Source: JBBTSG01 sp038064775 (lineage in GTDB: Bacteria; Patescibacteriota; Minisyncoccia; UBA6257; GWB1-50-10). From it: a stretch of 5,563 nucleotides of DNA. The stretch lies in NCBI GenBank assembly GCA_038064775.1, contig JBBTSG010000017.1, positions 1-5,563 on the forward strand. Reading direction: 5' to 3'. This document shows positions 1 to 4,977 of the stretch, one piece after another (the stretch's first letter is position 1; each line of letters begins with the position of its first letter). Both the position numbers and the translations under genes were made by a program. The notes beneath the pieces were generated by a model. It worked only from the letters and a program-made list of their open reading frames with translations, ran no database searches and was not told where the DNA came from.

Positions 1-70
1 TATTAAAAGCTACACTACCTTTGCCTCCGTGCCCCGCCGCTATTTCTATTTGAACGTCATCAATTAACAT
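1..70 (-). CDS. obg: Obg/CgtA GTPase, N-terminal 23 codons (partial, runs off the window start)
   Basis: Reading the minus strand from the ATG at 70-68 gives 23 uninterrupted codons. The peptide starts MLIDDVQIEI, followed by AAGHGGKGSVAF. This is the start of the glycine-rich Obg fold: M-(F/L)-(V/I)-D then an alternating beta strand, then AGxGGxG and V(A/S)F. Obg proteins are ribosome-associated GTPases acting in large-subunit assembly and growth control; the GTPase domain itself lies outside this window. The start is 21 bases downstream of the transporter stop on the same strand, so the two are probably co-transcribed. The leader is AT-rich with only a weak purine stretch (AAAAGA) ahead of the ATG. 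Only the N-terminal strand and first glycine loop are visible, so the family call rests on that short signature. Confidence 0.8.
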   Translation of the reverse strand, partial: MLIDDVQIEIAAGHGGKGSVAFN

Positions 71-91
71 AATATCTTTTTATTTATTTGT

Positions 92-1339
92 TTAATTTTG
101 TATCACAAAATTATTTTCATTTGGAAGTTTTCTCGCAAAAAACAAGCCAATCAGAACGAATACTGCCATCATCATGGCTGCTGTCCGGTAATTAAATGAT
201 CCAACTTTCGGCAAATAAGTAACGATGAGGCCCCAAGAGATTGGGCCAATAAAAGTGGCAAGGCGCTCCATAAGCGTGTAGTAAGTGAATGATTGGTTCA
301 TCAAGTGAGGCGGGGTCAGGCGAGTTAGGTAGGCACGCGTCACCGTCCAGATAGCTCCGAACCAAAGTCCCATTGCGATTGAAACTATGGTAAAGAATGT
401 AAAACTTTGCGCGATAGACATTAAAGGGAATACTACAATAAATCCGCCTAACACCCAAAGCAAAGTTTTTTTAAGGCCAATTTTGTCGGCCAGCCAGCCA
501 CTTAATGGGCTACCTATCGCTGAAGTAATTAAAATAGCTACTAATAGGTAGGATTTTGTGTCGTCACTCACGCTGAATAAATTTTGTATGTAAATCGGAA
601 AATTATTGGAGGCGGTTATTACCGCGTCATTAAAAAAGAAATAGGCGAGAAAAAAAAGGCCAACGCCCGGCACCGCGCAAAGATTAAGAAACGACTTAAT
701 AGTGTTTTTATACTCAGTACCGATACGAATCGGAGTTACAACGCGAGTGTTATTTTCTCTGTAAAAGAAAAGAATCGGTAAAGCGAAAATTGTGAAAAGC
801 ATAACCGAAGGAATAAGTGTTTGCGCTCTTCCTGGAACTCCCCATAATGTGATTGTTCCGGCGGCAAACGGCAACGCAACAAGTAACCCAAGAATTTCTC
901 CAAGCCAGCTTCCGAACAAACCCCAGCCAGATGCAAGTCCGCGATGTTCCGGAACGGCGATTTCGTTCAAAAGCGGATTATAGAACGTGAACGCAAAGAG
1001 ATAAAAATAAGTCGCAAGCGAGAATGTGATGATACTCAATACATAATATATTGGCCATACTGCCGCGATAAGCCCGGTAATAAAAAAGAATGTGATGGAT
1101 AACGCGGTGGTGATTCGCAATCCCGGGAGCTGAATCTTAATTTTGTCCGCAATCGCGCCGGCAACAGGAACCGTAAGGAGAAACAGTAAACTCGACCCCA
1201 CGAAGGTCATATTAAACCAGAAGTCCGATACTCCCTGGTCTACTACGAGCCATTGAGAGTAGTAGAGAAAGAAAGTTATAAAAACAAACGAATTCGCGAA
1301 ATCGTACAAACTCCACAAAACAAGCTTTTTCTTGTTCAT
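92..1339 (-). CDS. UMF1/Atg22-like major facilitator superfamily transporter
   Basis: The 415-residue, strongly hydrophobic protein has about twelve predicted membrane segments, the usual size for the UMF1 (Atg22-like) branch of the MFS. Family-like marks are the opening WSLYDFANSF (residues 9-18), the N-half NPLLNEIAVPEHRGLASGWG block (121-140) followed by a glycine-rich helix, an MFS motif-A-like GWLADKIGLKK (281-291), and a C-half block with RAYLTRL (335-341), then MERLATFIGP (357-366). A charged central loop (about 194-215) separates the halves. Yeast Atg22 exports amino acids from the vacuole; bacterial substrates are not established, so none is assigned. The gene lies just upstream of the Obg gene on the same strand and has its own promoter in the divergent intergenic region. 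A weak AAGG lies 13 bases before the ATG. I see no frameshift or lost segment. Confidence 0.87.
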   Translation of the reverse strand: MNKKKLVLWSLYDFANSFVFITFFLYYSQWLVVDQGVSDFWFNMTFVGSSLLFLLTVPVAGAIADKIKIQLPGLRITTALSITFFFITGLIAAVWPIYYVLSIITFSLATYFYLFAFTFYNPLLNEIAVPEHRGLASGWGLFGSWLGEILGLLVALPFAAGTITLWGVPGRAQTLIPSVMLFTIFALPILFFYRENNTRVVTPIRIGTEYKNTIKSFLNLCAVPGVGLFFLAYFFFNDAVITASNNFPIYIQNLFSVSDDTKSYLLVAILITSAIGSPLSGWLADKIGLKKTLLWVLGGFIVVFPLMSIAQSFTFFTIVSIAMGLWFGAIWTVTRAYLTRLTPPHLMNQSFTYYTLMERLATFIGPISWGLIVTYLPKVGSFNYRTAAMMMAVFVLIGLFFARKLPNENNFVIQN

Positions 1340-1391
1340 AAATTAGAACTTACCTTTTATTTTATCCTTTAATTAGAATCATTGAGTGAAA

Positions 1392-1420
1392 ATTATGTCT
1401 TAAAAACGAACAAATATCAA
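1392..1420 (-). promoter_or_regulatory. Sigma70-type promoter for the transporter-obg transcription unit
   Basis: On the minus strand, TTGATA (1420-1415) and CATAAT (1397-1392) are separated by exactly 17 bases, each one or two mismatches from the TTGACA/TATAAT consensus. Initiation near 1385 would leave a leader of about 46 bases before the transporter ATG at 1339. The -10 box is inside an inverted repeat shared with the divergent promoter. Confidence 0.7.
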
Positions 1421-1447
1421 GTCGTTCTCTAATGGATTCGACTCTAT

Positions 1448-1476
1448 TTGACGATAAATAATTATGGAGACATAAT
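1448..1476 (+). promoter_or_regulatory. Sigma70-type promoter for the 139-residue membrane protein gene
   Basis: TTGACG (1448-1453) and CATAAT (1471-1476) are separated by 17 bases, a near-consensus arrangement. Initiation near 1483 would leave only about 13 bases before the ATG at 1496. That leader is too short for a normal ribosome-binding site, and none is present. It may also feed the downstream run of genes through the terminator-like hairpin at 1949-1972, since no clear second promoter is visible ahead of 2002. Confidence 0.72.
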
Positions 1477-1495
1477 TAAACCGTAAATATTTTAT

Positions 1496-1915
1496 ATGAG
1501 ATCGGCGTTAAGCATTATTATTATATCAGCAATCGCAACCACGGCTATTCTTGGTATTTTTATAATGAACCATGTTATGAATAATCATGTTCGGTGTCCA
1601 ATCGCGACTTTCGCGGGAAGCGACTGCATGAACATCGTAAATCCGTTTGAATTCGCCGCTACTCACATTAACGCGACGCTCGGATTTTCGGCAGGCACGA
1701 TCGTCTCGCCGGTGATTTATTCTATTTTTGCGTTCAATATGTTATTCGCTTTATTCTTTTTGAAAATCACCGATCCGCCAAAACCTCGGTATTCCGCGTC
1801 GTATTCGCAACTCGCGAATAATAACCTTTTAAATATTTTTAAAAAGAAATGGTTGAGCTGGCTCTATACGCTTGAAAAACGCGATCCTTCCGATCCTTTC
1901 GCTGTAAAAAGATAG
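1496..1915 (+). CDS. Small two-helix membrane protein with Cys/His loop, function unknown
   Basis: This 139-residue protein has two predicted membrane helices (about 5-24 and 70-90). The loop between them carries CPIA at 34-37, C44, M47 and H57. The tail after helix 2 is rich in lysine and arginine (KKKW, EKR), so by the positive-inside rule the tail is cytoplasmic and the Cys/His loop lies outside. I do not recognise a named family. The pattern CPIA-x6-C then an AATHIN segment resembles small proteins I associate with metal-related loci of Patescibacteria, but that is memory, not a search. ATG 1496 is the only credible start: an in-frame TAA at 1484 lies just upstream, and no Shine-Dalgarno is present. 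The gene is the first plus-strand gene after the divergent promoter and is followed by a terminator hairpin. Confidence 0.8.
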   Translation: MRSALSIIIISAIATTAILGIFIMNHVMNNHVRCPIATFAGSDCMNIVNPFEFAATHINATLGFSAGTIVSPVIYSIFAFNMLFALFFLKITDPPKPRYSASYSQLANNNLLNIFKKKWLSWLYTLEKRDPSDPFAVKR

Positions 1916-1948
1916 GGGATAATTTTATTCCTTTCTTTTTGCAGCGCG

Positions 1949-1972
1949 AAACCGCACACTACGCGGTTTTTT
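1949..1972 (+). terminator. Rho-independent terminator or attenuator
   Basis: AAACCGC (1949-1955) pairs perfectly with GCGGTTT (1963-1969) around a 7-base loop, and six T residues (1967-1972) complete the usual intrinsic terminator shape on the plus strand. On the minus strand only three T residues follow the stem, so it is probably one-directional. It stands 34 bases after the stop of the 139-residue gene. Because no convincing promoter lies between it and the gene at 2002, partial read-through may be how the downstream genes are expressed. Confidence 0.75.
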
Positions 1973-2001
1973 AATCGAGGGGGTTAAAAATAATTAAAAA
2001 A

Positions 2002-2493
2002 ATGAAAAAAACAATTCTTATAATTTCTCTCACTGCGGCGGTCCTCATCGGACTTTTGTGGTGGGGGTCTCAAAATACTATCTCTAGGCCTTCGGGAAAT
2101 CAGCTATCATCCCAAAGTCCGCTTGCCATATCCGAAAGTTTATACGACTTCGGAACAATCTCTATGGCGAAAGGCAACGTGAATCACATATTCGCGATAA
2201 CCAATCTAACTAATAAAGATATCGTCGTAAGCGATATAACAACTTCATGCATGTGCACCTCCGCTTATATCGTGGACGGCAATTCAAAACAAGGTCCTTT
2301 TGGAATGGTTGGTATGGGTTACGTGCCTAAAGCCAATCTTTTGATTAAAGCCGGTGAAACTAAAAACATCGACGTTGTTTACGATCCAAACGCTCACGGT
2401 CCCGCCGGCGTCGGATTAATTGATAGATTCGTTTATCTTTCCGGAGTTGAGGGCGCGACTCAACTTGAAATAAAAGCAGTGGTCACTCCTTAA
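2002..2493 (+). CDS. DUF1573 domain protein, membrane-anchored and exported
   Basis: The 163-residue product opens with MKK and a hydrophobic segment (about 4-21) that should act as an uncleaved anchor or signal peptide. There is no lipobox. From about residue 47 it follows the DUF1573 pattern: YDFGTI (48-53), an FAITNLTNKDI strand, TTSCMCTS with C83 and C85, IKAGETKNIDVVYDP (115-129) and a closing LEIKAVV strand. DUF1573 is an immunoglobulin-like fold of unclear function with a typical C-x-C. Its position seven bases before the CcdA-type gene suggests C83/C85 may be a thiol client of that carrier (inference). GAGGGGG at 1977-1983 is 18 bases from the ATG, too far for normal use. An in-frame ATT at 1993 would fit its spacing, adding three residues, but ATG is preferred. 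Confidence 0.85.
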   Translation: MKKTILIISLTAAVLIGLLWWGSQNTISRPSGNQLSSQSPLAISESLYDFGTISMAKGNVNHIFAITNLTNKDIVVSDITTSCMCTSAYIVDGNSKQGPFGMVGMGYVPKANLLIKAGETKNIDVVYDPNAHGPAGVGLIDRFVYLSGVEGATQLEIKAVVTP

Positions 2494-2499
2494 TTACTC

Positions 2500-3279
2500 A
2501 TGAAAAAAATAACAATAATATTGGTTGTGGTGGTTTTTGCGATTTTAGGAATTATTTTCTTAAAGCATAGCTCAAACACAGCTTCGCTAATTTGGGATCT
2601 AAGTAATAAAGGTGCTTGGCTTTTACCGCTCGTCCTTGTCGCAGCGCTTCTAGACTCAGTTCATCCGTGCTCATTTTCAATTCTCTTGATCACAATCGCG
2701 TTTCTTTTCGGCATGCAAATGACAAGAAAAAACATACTAAAAATCGGCGGCGTTTACATTGCCGGAATTTTTTCCGCTTATCTGCTTATTGGATTGGGAT
2801 TACTTAAAGTTTTGCATTTATTCAACACGCCGCATTTTATGGGCAAATTAGGAGCTACTCTTCTTATCGCGTTCGGCGTAATTAACATTCTAAACAAACT
2901 TTTCCCGGAATTTCCGCTTAAACTTAAAATTCCTTCCGTATCGCACGCGGCTATGGGCGAGCTGATTGAAAAAGCGTCGATCCCGGCAGCGTTTGGGCTT
3001 GGCCTTTTAGTTGGTATTTGCCAGTTTCCTTGTATGGGCGGGCCTTATCTAATGGTAATCGGACTTTTGCGCGACAGCATGACTTATTTCACCGGTTTTT
3101 GGTATCTCGTTTTATACAACGCGATTCTTATTATTCCTCTCGCGGCTGTGCTTTGGATTTCAGCCGACCAAAAAATCGTCGATAAAATTCAAGATTGGAA
3201 AAAAGAAAACCTAAACGGATTTCGGTTTTGGGCCGGCGTTTCTATGATCGGAATCGGCATTTTAATTTTCTTCATCTAA
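2500..3279 (+). CDS. ccdA: CcdA/DsbD-type transmembrane thiol-disulfide carrier
   Basis: This 259-residue membrane protein matches the DsbD transmembrane/CcdA family, which moves electrons from cytoplasmic thioredoxin to extracytoplasmic thiol proteins. The first redox cysteine is in DSVHPCSF (C57), at the end of the first core helix, replacing the commoner NPC. The second is in GICQFPCMGGPYL (C178), with an additional C174. The two halves around these motifs are the expected pseudo-repeat of three helices each. Here an extra N-terminal hydrophobic segment (3-21) precedes the core, which makes the protein slightly longer than a minimal CcdA. It begins six bases after the DUF1573 stop and ends three bases before the next gene, so it is clearly in one transcript. 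No thioredoxin-fold partner is encoded in the window. No Shine-Dalgarno precedes the ATG, so translational coupling is likely. Confidence 0.87.
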   Translation: MKKITIILVVVVFAILGIIFLKHSSNTASLIWDLSNKGAWLLPLVLVAALLDSVHPCSFSILLITIAFLFGMQMTRKNILKIGGVYIAGIFSAYLLIGLGLLKVLHLFNTPHFMGKLGATLLIAFGVINILNKLFPEFPLKLKIPSVSHAAMGELIEKASIPAAFGLGLLVGICQFPCMGGPYLMVIGLLRDSMTYFTGFWYLVLYNAILIIPLAAVLWISADQKIVDKIQDWKKENLNGFRFWAGVSMIGIGILIFFI

Positions 3280-3282
3280 ACC

Positions 3283-3777
3283 ATGATAATCACAATAACT
3301 TTAATCTCAATATTCACCCTCGCCGGTTTTGCGTTACTTGTGAACAAATTCTTATTTTTTCGGTGGCGTTCCGGCCAAAGGTTAAAAGTTTGTCCGATTT
3401 GCGCCGGAGTTTTCGGAACTTGGCTTTGGATGTTAGTCGGCGCGCTCGCCGATAAATTGCCGATTACTGATTACCAATTACCAATCGCTATTTTAATGGG
3501 CGGATCGGTTGTGGGCGTCGCATACGCGCTTGAAAAACGGTTGCCGCCCAATCGTTCATCGCTCCTCTGGAAAATGCTTTTTACTCCGATTGGTTTTATC
3601 GCGGTCTATAGTATTCTTTCGTCGTGGTGGTTTTTGTTTATTACGTTCACGATTATTCTAGCCATTTTCGCTATGTGGTTTACGAAAAAACCGAGTGATT
3701 TAGGGCGCGATAAAATAAATTCTGAACCAAATCGAACGGCGGAACAATTAAAAAAGAAAATGGAGGATTGCTGTTAA
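3283..3777 (+). CDS. Five-helix membrane protein with CPIC motif and C-terminal CC, function unknown
   Basis: The 164-residue protein has about five predicted helices (roughly 3-22, 41-57, 67-85, 97-113, 115-133). Positively charged stretches RWRSGQRLK, EKRLPPNR and TKKPSDLGR fall on one side, taken as cytoplasmic. That side also holds CPIC (37-40), just before helix 2, and the last residues MEDCC (C163, C164). Two cysteine pairs on the same membrane face could form a metal site or a redox relay, perhaps receiving electrons for the adjacent CcdA-type carrier; this is inference. I do not recognise a named family. The ATG is three bases after the CcdA stop, without a Shine-Dalgarno. The loop after helix 2 (residues 61-67, ITDYQLP) is encoded by a period-7 tandem repeat. 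A GGAGG at 3762-3766 lies within the final codons. Confidence 0.8.
   Translation: MIITITLISIFTLAGFALLVNKFLFFRWRSGQRLKVCPICAGVFGTWLWMLVGALADKLPITDYQLPIAILMGGSVVGVAYALEKRLPPNRSSLLWKMLFTPIGFIAVYSILSSWWFLFITFTIILAIFAMWFTKKPSDLGRDKINSEPNRTAEQLKKKMEDCC
3462..3482 (+). repeat. Three-copy heptamer tandem repeat inside a coding region
   Basis: GATTACT, GATTACC and AATTACC follow one another exactly, with a partial fourth unit AATCGC. The three units total 21 bases, so the reading frame is kept and seven residues (ITDYQLP) are encoded in a loop between two helices. The form recalls short heptameric tandem repeats known from cyanobacteria and seen dispersed in other genomes. Confidence 0.65.
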
Positions 3778-3794
3778 TAAAATTAAATAAAACT

Positions 3795-4694
3795 ATGGAA
3801 AAAGAAATTAAAAAAGATTATTTTTTGCCGGTCAGCGTCATAATCGCGGCAATTTTTATCGCAGTCGCTGTAATGTACAAAACAGGATTGGAAAATCCGA
3901 ATTACCATAAAAAAACGGACATTCCTATAAATCAAAATAATATCCGAGAATCCGAAATTTTATCTAACGAAGGAATTATTTTACCTATTCGCTGGGGCGA
4001 TCTCGGCATCAAAATGACGAACGCCGGGGTAATAGATAAACAAAAAATTGAGACGCTTTATGCGGACCGTGGCGGTTTAGACAGCGAAGAAAGAAAACTT
4101 CTTGAAAATACAGAAAACGGCGAATTTAGAATCACAAAAAAAAATTCCGCGTTTCTCTTGAATCTTTTCTGGGCGTTGGGCTTAGGAATGAAAAATGATA
4201 TTTTGGGCAATGGGGAAATGAACAATCCTCAATACGGCGGCGCGGGAAATTTTGCTTCAACTGGCGGCTGGACCTTGGCGAACGGCGACGCAATGAATCA
4301 TTATAATCGCCATCAATTCATCACTCTAACGCCGGAAAAACAACAGCTAGTCGAGCGGGTGAGTAAAAACATCTACCGGCCTTGTTGCGGCAATTCGACA
4401 CATTTCCCGGATTGTAATCATGGAATGGCAATGCTCGGCTTTCTGGAACTAGCAGCTTCACAAGGCGCGTCGGAAAATCAAATGTATAAAGCCGCGCTCG
4501 CTCTTAATTCCTATTGGTTTCCGGATACTTACCTAACAATAGCGAAATATTTTCAGAGTAAAGGAATCGCGTGGAATTCGGTTGATCCTAAAAACATTCT
4601 CGCCGCGAATTACTCGAGCGCGCAAGGTTACCAACAACTACTTAAAGAAATTACTCCGGTTGAAGATAAGTCATCCGGCAGTTGTGGAATATAA
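3795..4694 (+). CDS. Membrane-anchored exported protein with PCCGN-x8-CNHG motif, function unknown
   Basis: From the ATG at 3795 the product is 299 residues. A TTG at 3768 would add nine residues, but it lies one base after GGAGG and overlaps the previous gene, so the ATG (MEKEIKK) is preferred. A lysine-rich start and one helix (about 11-28) predict an exported C-terminal domain. Notable segments are LPIRWGDLGIKM (63-74), GGAGNFASTGGWTL (148-161), NHYNRHQFITLTP (168-180), RPCCGNSTHFPDCNHGMAML (195-214) and SYWFPDTYL (239-247), and the protein ends SGSCGI. Thus C197, C198, C207, H203, H209 and C297 are possible metal or thiol ligands. I recall similar uncharacterised proteins in Parcubacteria. 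The Cys cluster followed by helices is loosely reminiscent of PCYCGC-motif proteins, but I would not claim homology. Neighbours suggest metal handling or redox. Confidence 0.83.
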   Translation: MEKEIKKDYFLPVSVIIAAIFIAVAVMYKTGLENPNYHKKTDIPINQNNIRESEILSNEGIILPIRWGDLGIKMTNAGVIDKQKIETLYADRGGLDSEERKLLENTENGEFRITKKNSAFLLNLFWALGLGMKNDILGNGEMNNPQYGGAGNFASTGGWTLANGDAMNHYNRHQFITLTPEKQQLVERVSKNIYRPCCGNSTHFPDCNHGMAMLGFLELAASQGASENQMYKAALALNSYWFPDTYLTIAKYFQSKGIAWNSVDPKNILAANYSSAQGYQQLLKEITPVEDKSSGSCGI

Positions 4695-4718
4695 AGGTCG
4701 GAAATAAAATTAAAAAAT

Positions 4719-4973
4719 ATGATTAATATTAAACATCTTATTAAAGTGAGTTCGACTTGGATAAGTATTGTGTATGTTATTTGTTTTGCCGGCGTCGCAA
4801 TGTGGCCGGGCATGCGCCCTGGTTTTATGATGTATGGTTTGCACATGGGCGGCTATCCGGCTTGGAATGTATTGAATTTTGGCACTTTCTTTTCCGGCTT
4901 GATCTTGTGGAATATAGTTGCCATTTTATCGATTTGGCTTTTTGTCGCGCTTTGGAACGGAATTAAGAAATAA
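4719..4973 (+). CDS. DUF5676-like small two-helix membrane protein
   Basis: This 84-residue protein has two helices (about 11-28 and 55-78) joined by a methionine- and glycine-rich loop (MWPGMRPGFMMYGLHMGGYP, 28-47). The second half, NFGTFFSGLILWNIVAILSI followed by WLFVALWNGI, resembles DUF5676 proteins, in which a Gly-containing helix ends in a WLFAxLYN-like signature. DUF5676 members are small membrane proteins often found beside heavy-metal efflux genes; their role is unknown. The loop carries five Met residues and H42, which could bind Cu(I) or Ag(I), although this is inference. The start is 24 bases after the previous stop in an AT-rich leader without a clear Shine-Dalgarno. The stop is four bases before the P-type ATPase ATG, so the pair is almost certainly co-expressed. 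Confidence 0.68.
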   Translation: MINIKHLIKVSSTWISIVYVICFAGVAMWPGMRPGFMMYGLHMGGYPAWNVLNFGTFFSGLILWNIVAILSIWLFVALWNGIKK

Positions 4974-4977
4974 CAAA

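Larger units (their letters stand above)
1391..1477. repeat. 10-base perfect inverted repeat carrying both divergent -10 boxes
   Basis: AATTATGTCT at 1391-1400 is the exact reverse complement of AGACATAATT at 1468-1477, with 67 bases between. Each arm contains the CATAAT -10 element of one divergent promoter. Between the two -35 boxes lies a further small dyad, AGTCG (1420-1424) and CGACT (1439-1443), which could be an operator half-site pair, although five-base arms are short. The shared bases may reflect promoter constraint, regulator binding, or chance in AT-rich DNA. Confidence 0.6.

Noticed and set aside
584..983. Short open frames on the plus strand and one on the minus strand within the transporter gene
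   Set aside because: They overlap a convincing 415-residue membrane protein in other frames, have no family resemblance, and use basic or odd compositions typical of shadow frames.
1391..1477. Ends of an insertion sequence or MITE
   Set aside because: The 10-base inverted arms coincide with two -10 boxes, the enclosed 67 bases hold both -35 boxes, and no flanking target duplication is seen.
1340..1495. tRNA, riboswitch or small RNA in the divergent intergenic region
   Set aside because: The region is AT-rich, has no cloverleaf or conserved aptamer-like stems, and is accounted for by two promoters and their leaders.
92..4973. Possible UGA recoding, suggested by no gene using TGA as its stop
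   Set aside because: All genes reach family-typical ends in the standard code without internal TGA, and tryptophan is encoded by TGG. The absence of TGA in seven stops is compatible with AT-rich preference for TAA.
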